A stretch of 64,000 nucleotides of DNA from Crotalaria pallida (GCA_037953625.1 CM075649.1:70897290-70961289), one strand, 5' to 3'. Numbered from the stretch's first letter, positions 13,405 through 23,992 are shown. Made by a program: numbers and translations. Notes: generated from the sequence alone by a model not told the origin.

Positions 13405-13905
13405 GATGATGACAAACCTCCTTTCAAATTAAGCACTAAGTTTTAACATACTCCCCCTAAATGTAAAACATCTAGGAAAAATATAATAAAACTAAACCTA
13501 CAAGAACAACATCAACAAAAAATATTCTCCCCCTTTTGGCATCATTAAAAAGATAAAATTTTTGAGAAAAATCCTTTGCCAAAAGTTGAAGGTAAGTAGT
13601 TCACAATGGTATATAAAATATATAGCAATAAAGACAATACCAAAATAAACCACAATAGTGCCACAACGAATATAAACAACGAATATAAACGCACAACGAA
13701 TATAGCACCATAATATCAGAGTATCACACTATGCAGCAAATCATAGCAGATAAACAAAACGAAACTAACCAAACGAGACCATACGCAAGGTCTGAAAAAA
13801 AATAGTAGCAACAGAGTCAGAAACATGAGACAGAAAAATAACCAGAAATATGCAAATGAAACATGCAACAGAAAGCAACATCAAACATCATCAGCATCAA
13901 CAGGT
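13405..13905 (-). other. copia 3' untranslated region
   Basis: About 500 bp, A-rich on the plus strand, between the accessory ORF stop and the polypurine tract. No domain, repeat or RNA gene was recognised. Confidence 0.6.
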
Positions 13906-15102
13906 CTAGGAATCAGGTGGAGGAGAAGGGAAATGATGAGAAAAGAGTCCAGACATGTAATCCATCAAACGATGCTCCATGGCAATATTCTTCACATCCT
14001 GTCTCATCTCCAACTGAGTGAATTGAGCATTGATGTGCTCAACCAATGACTCATGAGCAGCCTGTGCATCAAATGGAGTACCAAGATTATCCAAATCGAT
14101 ATAGTCCTCAACACGATCGGTATCCATCGGATCAGTAGAAGAAGGAGGAACAGAAGAAGATGCACCAGCCCTATCAGCAAGTAAATTCCTTTTTCTAGAA
14201 CCTGAAACTCTTGCAGCCTTTGCAGCTTCAGCCATTTCCTTAATCTGTGATTTCCATAACCAAGTGCGACTTTCCCTATGCCAAGCAATTTTCATATAAC
14301 TAATGTGCGAATCATTAAGACACCAGTTATTTTTCTTTTCCATTTCAGCTGGCTCATCATCAGGGATTGGAACACGATAATACCTCATGATCTTGGTGAC
14401 ATGCATAGGATATGGCAAGAATTGGGTAGGAGGAGATTGAGCAGCAGCTTCCATACGAGCTAAAAACATTTTATTCCAATTCATCTCATACCTCTTTTTA
14501 ATCCCATGAAACAAAGTAAGATCATCATCTCCCAATTGAGCATAATTTTGATTGCATTTAGGAATCAAACAATAAGAGACAATGTACATGAGCACCCTAT
14601 CCACAGCATGCAAAGGTGATACAGTTCTAGTAGTCCTATCACCCCAAGATTCACCAGTACGCAACAAATCAGTATAAATCTGAGTAGTATCCACATTCAA
14701 ATCCAGACATCCAGTATCACCAATAAAAGTTCCCTTGTTTTCTAAACCAAACATCATAGTCAAATCCGCAGGCTTTATAACAAAATGATGTCCTCTAACC
14801 ATTGTTTGATACTCACCATCTAGCTTAGTAAAATTCTGATAAAATTGTCTGACAAGCCTAGGGTAATAATGAGTCTCAAATTCCAAAAACCTCTTCAAAT
14901 TCTGAAATTCTAAATCCTCTACAAACGGAAATTGCTCCTTACGCAACCAAGCAAACTTAACATACCTTGTAAGACCAAAAGAGCGATTGATAAATGCCGG
15001 TTCCCGCAAATCTCGGTTGATTCCAGAAAACCAAGGATCATTACGACCTGCTCCTTGCTTTGCTTTCTTTTGAGGAGGTTGATAGTGAGAGGAAGAAGCC
15101 AT
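13906..15102 (-). CDS. copia accessory ORF, putative plant transposon domain-like protein
   Basis: 398 codons, downstream of pol and on the same strand. The frame is open upstream to 15402, but the ATG at 15102 is preferred: it begins MASSSHYQ, and the region before it looks like a pyrimidine-rich plant leader with AAACCCTAACCC close to the ATG. Visible traits are a basic N-terminus (about residues 10-20), a central region with the pattern LVRQFYQNF, then MVRGHHFVIKPADL and FGLENKG, later HAVDRVLMYIVSYCLIP and INW-like MNWNKMFLARM, and an acidic-proline C-terminus. From memory this pattern resembles the putative plant transposon protein family (PF20167). There is no signal peptide or membrane segment in the 398-codon form, so it is not an obvious envelope protein, although it occupies the env-like position of SIRE elements. 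Function is unknown. There is no internal stop. Confidence 0.75.
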   Translation of the reverse strand: MASSSHYQPPQKKAKQGAGRNDPWFSGINRDLREPAFINRSFGLTRYVKFAWLRKEQFPFVEDLEFQNLKRFLEFETHYYPRLVRQFYQNFTKLDGEYQTMVRGHHFVIKPADLTMMFGLENKGTFIGDTGCLDLNVDTTQIYTDLLRTGESWGDRTTRTVSPLHAVDRVLMYIVSYCLIPKCNQNYAQLGDDDLTLFHGIKKRYEMNWNKMFLARMEAAAQSPPTQFLPYPMHVTKIMRYYRVPIPDDEPAEMEKKNNWCLNDSHISYMKIAWHRESRTWLWKSQIKEMAEAAKAARVSGSRKRNLLADRAGASSSVPPSSTDPMDTDRVEDYIDLDNLGTPFDAQAAHESLVEHINAQFTQLEMRQDVKNIAMEHRLMDYMSGLFSHHFPSPPPDS

Positions 15103-15640
15103 TGATTCAGAAAGTGCAGATTCGGTTTTGGGGGTTAGGGTTTTGATTTGGGGTTTTCGGATTTTTGGATAAAATTGGTGAAATTGATGAATGAAATGAG
15201 TAGAAATGATGATATAATGAGGAAATATGGAAAAAATTTGTATGATTTGTGAGTTTTTGTGGCTGAAAAATGATGATTTGATGAAGACCCGTATGAGAGA
15301 GAAGAGAGAAAGACGAACAAGAGAGAGAAAAAGTCGTGAAAATGATGCAGATTTCAACAGTTCAGCTTTTAAAATCACGTAAGTTACTCGAGTAATGTTC
15401 ATACGTCACTCGAGTGATTCGAGCAGTACTCGAGTGAAAAAGAATGTTACTCGAGTATGCCGAAAGATAAAAAAAAAAAAATTACTCGAGTGATGGATGA
15501 ACTTAATCGAGTGATACGAAAGTCATTTTAAAATTAATCGAGTGACAGACAGAATTACTCGAGTAATACGAAAGAGATTTTAAAATTACTCGAGTGAAAA
15601 AATCTGTTACTCGAGTGAACTGTCCAGATTTTTAAAAATT
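15103..15640 (-). promoter_or_regulatory. putative internal promoter and leader of the copia accessory ORF
   Basis: Reading the minus strand towards the ATG at 15102: eight perfect ACTCGAGT palindromes (15385-15616) plus two TAATCGAGTG variants, partly in a 52-bp repeat with ATACGAAAG and ATTTTAAAAT spacers; then a TTTTAAAAG box at about 15366-15375; then a long CT-rich stretch (about 15290-15345) resembling a plant Y-patch; then an A/C-rich leader with CCCTAACCC. The same palindrome lies upstream of the TATA box in the LTR. Transcription from here is inferred, not shown. Confidence 0.5.
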
Positions 15641-15864
15641 TCAATTTTTCATGCAAAAACATTTTTCATGCACAAACACAGAGAAACACTTAGCATTTTG
15701 CAAGAAGCACACATACAAATAAAGCAATTAGCATATTATAGAACACATACACACATGACTACATATCAAAAAGTTAAGAAACACTTTAATAAGATACAAC
15801 AACTCAAAATACAAATCACATTGAAATAGGCTTGAAGGTGATTTCAAAAAAGCATCAAATACAA

Positions 15865-18800
15865 TTAGCTAATAGTTGATTCATCAAAAATACCAAGTTC
15901 TCTTCGAATCTTATAAAATGTGTCCCTTGGTAATGGTTTTGTAAAAATATCAGCTAATTGATCTGAAGTTTGAACAAACTCAATAACACAATCACCTTTT
16001 TGAACATGGTCTCTCAAAAAGTGATGCCTAATTTCAATATGCTTTGTCCTTGAGTGTAATACTGGATTTTTAGTCAAATTAATTGCCGAAGTGTTATCAC
16101 ACTTTATAGGGATTTTTGTCAAATTTAAACCAAAGTCAGATAATTGTTGCTTCATCCATAAAATTTGAGCACAACAACTACCTGCAGCTATGTATTCGGC
16201 CTCGGCGGTTGATAAAGCTACACAATTTTGCTTTTTGGAAAACCACGATACAAGTGAACTACCAATTAAATGGCATGTTCCGCTTGTACTTTTTCGCTCA
16301 ACTTTACAACCGGCAAAGTCAGAGTCCGAATAACCTATAACTTTTAGAAAAGCATCCCTAGGATAATAAAGTCCAGTATTTGTTGTACCCTTTAAGTATT
16401 TCATTATTCTTTTGACAGCAGTTAGATGCGACTCTTTCGGTTTTGCTTGAAAACGTGCACACATACATACACTAAACATGATGTCAGGCCTAGATGCAGT
16501 TAAGTATAACAAACTACCAATAATACCACGATACTTCGTTACCTCTACCGCTTTTCCAGCCTCATCTTGATCTAGGTAGCATGCAACGCTCATTGGTGTA
16601 GAAGCGGATTTGCACGAATCCATTCCAAAACGTTTGATAAGCTCTCTACAATATTTACTTTGATGAATATAAATGCCATCATTAAGCTGCTTTATTTGAA
16701 GGCCAAGAAAGAATGTAAGCTCTCCCATCATTGACATCTCGAATTCACTTTGCATCAATTCTGAAAACTTTTTACACAAGTTATCGTTAGTAGCACCAAA
16801 TATAATATCGTCAACATATATTTGAACCAATAAAATATCCTTACCGGAACGTTCAATAAAAAGAGTAGTGTCAACAGTGCCTCGTTTAAAACCTTTTTGT
16901 AATAAAAAATTGCTTAGTCGATCGTACCAAGCTCTAGGAGCTTGTTTCAAACCGTACAAAGCCTTTTTTAGTTTGAAAACGTAGTCCGGATGCTCAAAAC
17001 TCTCGAATCCGGGAGGTTGTGACACATAAACTTCCTCTTGAATGTATCCGTTAAGAAAGGCGCTCTTAACATCCATTTGAAACAATTTAAAATTCATAAT
17101 TGAAGCAAAAGCGAGAAGAATACGAATAGCTTCTAGTCTAGCAACGGGAGCATATGTCTCATCGTAATCGATTCCTTCTTCTTGACTATAACCTTGTGCT
17201 ACCAACCTAGCTTTATTCCTAACAATAATACCCGATTCATCTAACTTATTCCTATAGACCCACCGAGTACCAATTTCAGGACGATCATCGGGTTTTGGCA
17301 CAAGCTCCCAAACTTGGTTTCTTTCAAATTGATTTAATTCTTCTTGCATGGCCATAATCCAATGATCATCTTGAAGAGCCTCTTTGATATTCTTAGGTTC
17401 TATTTGAGATACAAAGGCAACATAATAACAAAAATTATTTAAAGTGCGTCGGGTTACCACTCCCTTCGCAATGTCACCTAAGATATTAGAAATCGGATGA
17501 TTTTTGTTGGACTTCCAAGCTATTGGTAATTGAGGTTGAATCTCTTGTGCTAAGTCTTTATCTTGTGCTTGCACCTCTCTATCTTCATTTTGATTCTCTT
17601 CCATTTGTTGTGGTGTTGAATTCTCATGATCCAAAAATGTACCTATATTATCATCACAAGAAACAACACAATCTCCTTTCGAAGATTCATCAAATACAAC
17701 ATGCACGGATTCCTCAACGGTTAATGTTCTTTTATTGTAGACTCTATATGCTTTGCTATGAGTTGAATAACCTATGAATATGCCTTCGTCGGCTTTAGAG
17801 TCAAACTTGCCGACCGGTTCCTTTCCGTTATTTAAAACAAACACCTTACACCCAAAAACATGAAAATGTGAAATATTTGGTTTTCGCCCTTTTAAAAGTT
17901 CATAAGGTGTTTTAATTAAATGCGGACGAATAAGAACCCTATTAAGCACATAGCAAGCGGTGTTTACCGCATCGGCCCAAAAATATTTAGGAACATTTGA
18001 TTCTTTCAACATAGTACGAGCAAGTTCCACTAACATTCTATTTTTCCTTTCTACAACTCCGTTTTGCTCCGGAGTCCTAGGGGCCGAAAATTGATGATCA
18101 ATACCAAACTTATCACAAAACGCATCAATCCTAGTGTTTTCAAACTCACCTCCATGGTCACTTCTAATAGACACAATTTTAAAACTTAGTTGATTTTGGA
18201 TGAGTTTTGCAAATTTTTTAAAACATTTATAAACTTCACTTTTTGCGGATAAAAATAAAGTCCATGTGAATCTAGTAAAATCATCTACTAAAACAAATCC
18301 ATAGTAATTGCCACCTAAACTTTTAATTTGTGAAGGTCCAAACAAATCCATATGGATTAACTCCAAAGGCTTTCTTGTGCTTATCACATTTTTAGGTTTA
18401 AAAGAACTTTTAACTTGCTTGCACTTTTGACAAGAGTCACAAATGCCATCAAGCTTAAAGTTTAGTTTAGGCAAACCAATCACTAAATCTTTTCGTAAAA
18501 GTTTGTTTAATTGATTCACATTCACATGAGCAATTCGTCTATGCCAAAGACGAATTTCATCATCAAAAGATTTGAAACATTTTGAAAATAGTGAAGTTAT
18601 CTCATCCAAATCAATTAAGTAAGTGTTATTAGAGCGACGACCAACAAACTTAACACTATCATCTATAGAAGACTTAATGAAGCATAATTCCGGAGTAAAA
18701 GTTACATAATTGCCCATATCGCATAGTTGGCTTATACTAAGCAAGTTGTGTTCTAAGCCTTCTACGTATAGGACATTTTCTATGACAAGGTTAGATACAT

Positions 18801-18966
18801 TACCGATCTTCCCAACTCCTAGAATTTTGCCCTTGTTGTTGTCGCCGTATGTCACAAATCCACCACTTTTCGGAGTAAGTTCCATGAAGTGCGTTTTGTC
18901 TCCCGTCATGTGTCTCGAACAACCACTATCCAAGTACCATTTTCGCTCTTTTGTTCGAAGACACAC
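15865..18966 (-). CDS. copia pol: protease, integrase, reverse transcriptase, RNase H
   Basis: 1033 codons. Domains in order: aspartic protease with DSG at residues 13-15; integrase zinc domain (H142, H147, C176, C179); integrase core with D207, D270 and E306; RT_2-type reverse transcriptase from about residue 550 with YVDD at 717-720; RNase H with YSDSDFAG near 880 and STAEAEY near 920. PR-INT-RT-RH order is the copia signature. The frame opens at GTG 18966 just after a TAG, and it is offset by -1 relative to gag, whose TGA lies 15-17 nt upstream. No later stop or frameshift was seen, so enzymatic competence is plausible, but joint expression with gag needs frameshifting, splicing or reinitiation. 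Confidence 0.93.
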   Translation of the reverse strand: MCLRTKERKWYLDSGCSRHMTGDKTHFMELTPKSGGFVTYGDNNKGKILGVGKIGNVSNLVIENVLYVEGLEHNLLSISQLCDMGNYVTFTPELCFIKSSIDDSVKFVGRRSNNTYLIDLDEITSLFSKCFKSFDDEIRLWHRRIAHVNVNQLNKLLRKDLVIGLPKLNFKLDGICDSCQKCKQVKSSFKPKNVISTRKPLELIHMDLFGPSQIKSLGGNYYGFVLVDDFTRFTWTLFLSAKSEVYKCFKKFAKLIQNQLSFKIVSIRSDHGGEFENTRIDAFCDKFGIDHQFSAPRTPEQNGVVERKNRMLVELARTMLKESNVPKYFWADAVNTACYVLNRVLIRPHLIKTPYELLKGRKPNISHFHVFGCKVFVLNNGKEPVGKFDSKADEGIFIGYSTHSKAYRVYNKRTLTVEESVHVVFDESSKGDCVVSCDDNIGTFLDHENSTPQQMEENQNEDREVQAQDKDLAQEIQPQLPIAWKSNKNHPISNILGDIAKGVVTRRTLNNFCYYVAFVSQIEPKNIKEALQDDHWIMAMQEELNQFERNQVWELVPKPDDRPEIGTRWVYRNKLDESGIIVRNKARLVAQGYSQEEGIDYDETYAPVARLEAIRILLAFASIMNFKLFQMDVKSAFLNGYIQEEVYVSQPPGFESFEHPDYVFKLKKALYGLKQAPRAWYDRLSNFLLQKGFKRGTVDTTLFIERSGKDILLVQIYVDDIIFGATNDNLCKKFSELMQSEFEMSMMGELTFFLGLQIKQLNDGIYIHQSKYCRELIKRFGMDSCKSASTPMSVACYLDQDEAGKAVEVTKYRGIIGSLLYLTASRPDIMFSVCMCARFQAKPKESHLTAVKRIMKYLKGTTNTGLYYPRDAFLKVIGYSDSDFAGCKVERKSTSGTCHLIGSSLVSWFSKKQNCVALSTAEAEYIAAGSCCAQILWMKQQLSDFGLNLTKIPIKCDNTSAINLTKNPVLHSRTKHIEIRHHFLRDHVQKGDCVIEFVQTSDQLADIFTKPLPRDTFYKIRRELGIFDESTIS

Positions 18967-18980
18967 CTACAAGAAAGATA

Positions 18981-20777
18981 TCATTTGGTTGACTTAGGTA
19001 CCCAAGTGGTTTTGGGTCCTTTGTTGTTAGCATGAGGAGAAGTCCCCTTAACAATCCAAATATATTCTCCGCTTGGTATACCAAATTTCTTTATATTACA
19101 TTTATTCGTGGTATGCCCAAAGATTCCACAATAATGGCAAGTTGGGTTTTTAGAAATCTTATTCTTTGAAAATCCACCAACTTTGCGATAATTGCGTTTC
19201 TTAGGTTTGGTATAGCCAAGACCGGATCTATTGCTATTGTTCCTTTGAGTTGAAAGCAAATGATCTAAAGAAGTATCTCCTTTCATGAGCCTTGCAAGTC
19301 GATCATTCAAATTAAAAACTTCTTTTTCCAAAGACTTGCAATTTTCACAAGATGGAGTCTCATTTGATTTCAATTCACAATTGCATGTAGAGTTTGCATA
19401 AATGAGTTCAAGAGTTTCATTTTGAAGCTTAAGTTCTTCTAAATCTTTTTGAAGTTCAATTATCTTTTCATGTTGCTTCATTATGAAATTCTTTCTTTCA
19501 ACATTTATTTTAGCAAGTTTCTTCAACTCTTTATGCATCTCTACATACACATTGTACAATTCATTGAATGAAGGAGAATTAGAACTTGAGCTAGCATCGG
19601 AAAGATAATCTACCTCATTGACGTTCTCACTTGATTTAATGCTCGAAGATTCCTCTTCATCAAGCTTTGTCATTAAACATAGATTTGCAAGTTCTTCATC
19701 ATCCGACGAGCTAGATGTTGATTGACTCTCTACTTCATCCCATACTATGTAAGCCCTTTTTCCTTTAGATGAATTGAACTTTGAGTTGTCACCTTCCGAC
19801 TTCTTAGAATTAGTTGGACAATTCGATCGATAGTGACCAAGCTTTCCACACCCATGACACTTGATGTGATCCTTGTTAGTCTTATTTCTTGGTTGTGAGT
19901 CCTTAGAATCTCTTTGTCTATTTCTATTAAAGTTCCCCTTTTTCTTAAGGAACCTACCAAGCTTTTTAACTAGCAAGCCAAGGGTCTCATCATCTATATC
20001 GGAGTCCGAGTCATCCACTTGAAAGTTTTCCTCTTGTGCCTTAAGGGATTTTGAAGTTGATTTAAGAGCAATCCCCTTTTTCTTTCTATCGGCATCTTCA
20101 TTCATGGATAACCGTCCAAGCTCCATTTCATGCTCTTGAAGCTTTCCGAATAGAGTTGCTAAGTCAATTTGATCCACGTCTCTAGCTTCCATAATGGCCG
20201 TCACTTTAGGTTGCCATTCCCTGCTAAGACATCTCAAAATCTTATTAACAACTTCACCATTAGTTATAACTTTTCCAAGTGCAGAAAGATGATTAATGAT
20301 ATGAGTGAACCGCTTTTGCATGTCACCTATATTTTCATTAGGTAACATACGAAAGAGTTCATATTCATGCATGAGTGTATTTAGCCTAGCCCTTCTAACC
20401 TCCGAAGTGCCCTCATGTGTGACTTGTAATGTGTCCCACATTTGTTTAGCATCAACACATTGAGATACTCGAAAGAACTCATCATAAGAAAGAGCGGACG
20501 TGATGATATTTTTAGCTTTTAAATCAAATGCAACTTTCTTCTTATCATCATTGTCCCAACTCGATTGAGGTTTAATCGAAACAACATCATTTACTTTCGT
20601 TTGAGGAACAAAAGGTCCATTCTCTATGGCGTTCCAAATTTCCATATCTATGGCTTGAATAAAAATTTTCATGCGGACCTTCCAATAAGCGTAACCCTCA
20701 CCACTGAATAGTGGAGGACGATTAATGGAAGTTCCTTCACCACCAAAAGGATTTGAAATTGAGCCCATTGTTTCCAA
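18981..20777 (-). CDS. copia gag polyprotein with two zinc knuckles
   Basis: 598 codons, starting at the ATG 67 bp inside the 5' LTR. The N-terminal half is a UBN2/Retrotran_gag_2-type capsid region (FSGEGYAYWKVRMKIFI at about residues 24-40; MWDTL at 113-117). Nucleocapsid CCHC knuckles are at C307-C310-H315-C320 and C547-C550-H555-C560, separated by acidic serine-rich and coiled-coil-prone segments. A long gag with two knuckles is typical of SIRE/Maximus. It ends with a TGA at 18981-18983 shortly before the protease motif, which sits in another frame. Confidence 0.92.
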   Translation of the reverse strand: METMGSISNPFGGEGTSINRPPLFSGEGYAYWKVRMKIFIQAIDMEIWNAIENGPFVPQTKVNDVVSIKPQSSWDNDDKKKVAFDLKAKNIITSALSYDEFFRVSQCVDAKQMWDTLQVTHEGTSEVRRARLNTLMHEYELFRMLPNENIGDMQKRFTHIINHLSALGKVITNGEVVNKILRCLSREWQPKVTAIMEARDVDQIDLATLFGKLQEHEMELGRLSMNEDADRKKKGIALKSTSKSLKAQEENFQVDDSDSDIDDETLGLLVKKLGRFLKKKGNFNRNRQRDSKDSQPRNKTNKDHIKCHGCGKLGHYRSNCPTNSKKSEGDNSKFNSSKGKRAYIVWDEVESQSTSSSSDDEELANLCLMTKLDEEESSSIKSSENVNEVDYLSDASSSSNSPSFNELYNVYVEMHKELKKLAKINVERKNFIMKQHEKIIELQKDLEELKLQNETLELIYANSTCNCELKSNETPSCENCKSLEKEVFNLNDRLARLMKGDTSLDHLLSTQRNNSNRSGLGYTKPKKRNYRKVGGFSKNKISKNPTCHYCGIFGHTTNKCNIKKFGIPSGEYIWIVKGTSPHANNKGPKTTWVPKSTK

Positions 20778-20829
20778 GTAAAAAAGATCTTTTCGAAAAA
20801 GCTTTTTAAGGCTCGGATTTTTCGTCCAA

Positions 20830-20841
20830 GCTCTGATACCA
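20830..20841 (-). other. copia primer-binding site (initiator Met tRNA)
   Basis: The minus strand reads TGGTATCAGAGC two bases after the 5' LTR end, complementary to the 3' end of plant initiator-Met tRNA. Confidence 0.95.
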
Positions 20842-20843
20842 CT

Positions 20844-22375
20844 TGTTGGAAACCAGCAAGCGGCTCAATATAGTCTAGAGGGGGGGTGAATAGAATATTG
20901 AAGCCTTATTATAGATTTTTCGTCCAACTAAGAGAATGGTTTTATGAAAAATAAGTTTTCTAAAAATTCAGTTCAGATTACTCGAGTAACTCAAGTCTTC
21001 ACTCGAGTAATACGCAAGCAAAAATAATTTCACTCGAGTATTCAGCAAATCACTCGAGTATTACGAAATCTATTTTTTAAATCACTCGAGTAACAGAAAA
21101 CCTACTCGAGTATTGTTCAAAAACTGAAAGCAGATTACTCGAGTGACAAGAACTTTACTCGAGTAAACTGGGTAAAATTCAATTAAAAACTGAGTTTTCA
21201 ATGGAGTTCTTCAAGAATAACAATGCTATGATGATTCAACAAATTATGAATGATTAATATGAACAATTTCAAGTAATATTAACATGCAATTTTAGATCAA
21301 TTGAGTAGAATTAAGAAACCCCCAATTCTAACCTAAAAAATGCAATTGTTAATGAATTAATGAAATACAAGGAATGAAAATAAAAGAGACACAAGGATTT
21401 ATCCTGGTTCACTTTCACCCACTTGAAAGCTACTCCAGTCCCCTCTTAAATCAAGAGAGATTCTTCACTAGAAATCTTCAAATGTAGATTTTACAATGTT
21501 TTAAGATGCAACTAGATTCTTAGTTCTCCTATCTTAAAACCCAACTCAAAGTGTGTACCAAACACTTTGATCTAATCTACCCCTTTTGAGAATTCTAGAT
21601 TTCCTTGCTAATTGATTGAAGATGCTTCCAACCAATCCTCTTTTCTTGCTTTGATTTGATCCTCAAAGTCTTCCTTGTGAGATTCTTCACTTGTGTTGAA
21701 ACTTCAATAATGCAATCACAAATTGCAAATCTTCAACAACCACTAAGAACAAAAATATGATCTCAAGAATATTTGAACAATGATAGAAAATAGAGTGAAG
21801 AAGAAAAATTTCTTGTTGAATCTTGATAGCTCTTGAAAGATGTAAAATAGCTCTTGGATTGCTTTTGAAAAGTGTATTATAAAATTGTAAGAATGAAAGT
21901 ATATATTTATGAAAGAGAAAATTAAGTCCTTTTAAAATTTTCCCAACACTGATTGAATTACTCGAGTAAACCAAACAACGTCACTCGAGTGAAACATGTC
22001 AGATTAAGTTACTCGAGTGATGTGTAAACCATTACTCGATTAACCTGTCATGACATAAATTACTCGAGTGATCCAGTACTTATTACTCGAGTAAACTGAT
22101 CAGAATCTGAATAAAAACAAAGTTTTTCTAAAATGATTTTCACAAGCTATTTAATCAAGATTTAAAGTATCTTCACTCTTAATCAAACATTATTTAAATA
22201 TTCTTAAAATCACCTAAGCTACCCACACCAATGAGATGCATTGCATAAAATAAAGATTACATTGAAATAGAATTAATAAAAATCCTAATTCTAATCTTCA
22301 TGTGGTGTAGCTTGCTTGTTGCCAATGTTGTTGCTTGGAGAGAGATTGTTAGCATCAAAACATGAGAATCCTACA
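20844..22375 (-). repeat. copia 5' LTR (right copy)
   Basis: 1532 bp, near-identical to 11859-13390. On the minus strand U3 runs from 22375 to about 21875, then R-U5 to 20844. ACTCGAGT clusters lie at 21960-22092 (U3, five perfect plus one variant) and 20980-21164 (U5, eight perfect). Confidence 0.95.
21899..22092 (-). promoter_or_regulatory. copia LTR promoter: TATA box plus ACTCGAGT array
   Basis: The minus strand has ATAAATATATAC at 21911-21899, a good TATA box. Five ACTCGAGT palindromes (21960, 21983, 22011, 22062, 22085) and one ACTCGATT variant lie about 50-190 bp upstream of it. This is a compact promoter-proximal array, probably a transcription-factor target. The factor is unknown. 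Confidence 0.65.
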
Positions 22376-22380
22376 TATGC
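22376..22380. repeat. target site duplication TATGC (right)
   Basis: Exact copy of 11854-11858; marks the right end of the copia insertion. Confidence 0.95.
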
Positions 22381-23992
22381 TATTAGTGGATGTATGAATT
22401 TATTTTGTAAGTATATTTATGCATAAAATAAGTATTTTACATATTAGTCCGTGAGTTGGGACCTAGAGGTAATTATAGGAAAGGTTTAGGAGGGAAAGTA
22501 AATAAAATTATTATTTTTCAAAAACTGGTCAAAACACTCGAGTGTTTCTGAAAAGACTCGAGTGTTCTGGTCAGAGTTGCACGAGTTAGTGCGTTTGGTG
22601 AGTCACCACCAACGATTCCCCTCCATTGACACGAAAACACAACCCTCCCACGCCCATGGCTGTCGTGTCACTGTGCATGAGCCTTCAACCATTCTATTTA
22701 AGCCATCTAAACTCGAATTGTTGAGGCATTTGATCGAATTTGGGTTTGTTGCTTAAGTTAGGGTTCCTGAGTTTGAGTAATCGATTCTCCCTCTGTGTTT
22801 CGATTCGAGTCACAAATTATACACCAATACAAAGCTCACATCTTGAGCTTTGTATAGACACCAAATTCGTGAGCTGAGAGTGAATGTGGAGGAAGAATTG
22901 AAGCTTGGAAGTGGAGCTTGTAGCTGTCAAACCTTTTTCTGGAACTTACTTTGGATTCGAATTTTGGTAAGCTCACGAGTTCCCTGAGTCTCAAATTGGT
23001 TTCTATAGTTAGTAGATGTTGCATAGAGTTTAGAAATACTAATTTCCCCAATTTCTATCTCTGTTTCCTATGTCAACCAATTCAATCTTGGTACTCCACT
23101 CAAACTGTCCTGCATGTGATGCTTGAAGAGGTTCTTGGTGCTGTGGAGTTTTCTTTTGCAAATCTTCTGTTGTTTCAAGTCAGTGAGGTAAGGGGAAAGC
23201 TTTCTATTCACTAGATAGAGTTTAAATTTCATGAATTTAATTAGAGAGCCACCAAGAGGCTCTAAGGGCTTAGATTGAATAGGGAATTTGGTTTGGAGAC
23301 CAACTGATGCTCTATTGTTGTTTTGAGCAAGTTCCATATGATGCATGCAAGCTGTTTTAAGCTCAAATTCACAAGTTTATTGGGTATATTGCAATTTGAT
23401 ATGTTAAGTTGTGAATTTGCATGTTTTATGCATAATCTCTTGATTCTTTGTCAAATATGTAAATTGATGTGTTTTAAGTGTTTGAGCATGTTCAATATGT
23501 GATATATGAACACTGTTGATCATTGGATTGAACTAGAAAAGGTTAGAATTGAAAATGGTATGTTAAAACCAAGTTTCCAGTCTGTTCTGTAAGAAAAGAC
23601 TCGAGTACTTGGCTTAATACTCGATTAAATTTTGATAAAACAGTGTATTTTTGTGTTAGAACACTCGAGTACCAGGCCCAGAACTCGAGTATCAACTGAT
23701 GCTCGAAAACATGTTCTGATAAACCACTCGAGTAATGCATGAGACACTCGAGTATTCTGGATTTGATGAAGAACACTCGAGTACTCATGAACTACTCGAG
23801 TAATTTTTGAGAATCTGGAATTTGAACTTCCTGAAAGCATGAACGACTCGAGTAGCCAAGAACCACTCGAGTAATCTGGAAAAAACTGAAGAACCACTCG
23901 AGTATTCTGAAGAACACTCGAGTAGTTTTACCAGAATATTAAAAATACCATTTCTAATTCTGAATCATTTGTGTAATACTTAAATGACAATA
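22381..23992 (+). mobile_element. LTR-A' fragment 2
   Basis: Colinear with the element B LTR (about 25045-26575) at clearly lower identity. Shared landmarks: GTGCGTTTGGTGAGTCACC near 22588-22607, CTATTTAAGCC TATA box near 22697, the leader with AGTTAGGGTT, a splice-donor-like GAG/GTAAGGGG at 23188, AGAGAGCCACCAAGAGGCTC, and an ACTCGAGT-rich stretch at 23598-23935. It holds 13 perfect ACTCGAGT copies. It ends at the CAATA target where element C inserted. Confidence 0.85.
23988..23992. repeat. target site duplication CAATA (left, element C)
   Basis: CAATA is repeated exactly at 54091-54095, at the far end of element C. The uninterrupted LTR of element B reads AAATGACAATAATCCAA at the equivalent point. 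Confidence 0.95.

Larger units (their letters stand above)
11859..22375 (-). mobile_element. complete Ty1/copia LTR retrotransposon, SIRE/Maximus-like
   Basis: A 10517-bp element on the minus strand, bounded by two 1532-bp LTRs (TGTTGG...CCTACA on the plus strand) and by the 5-bp target duplication TATGC (11854-11858 and 22376-22380). In minus-strand order it has the 5' LTR, an initiator-Met PBS, gag, pol, an accessory ORF, a polypurine tract and the 3' LTR. A long gag with two CCHC knuckles, pol in the order PR-INT-RT-RH, and an extra ORF 3' of pol fit the SIRE/Maximus lineage. Only two LTR mismatches were seen by eye, so the insertion is very recent. It interrupts LTR-A'. Confidence 0.95.

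Noticed and set aside
20830..20841. tRNA-like words next to LTRs (also 28652, 36628, 44148, 57871)
   Set aside because: They match only the 3' end of tRNAs and sit exactly after LTRs, so they are primer-binding sites and not tRNA genes.
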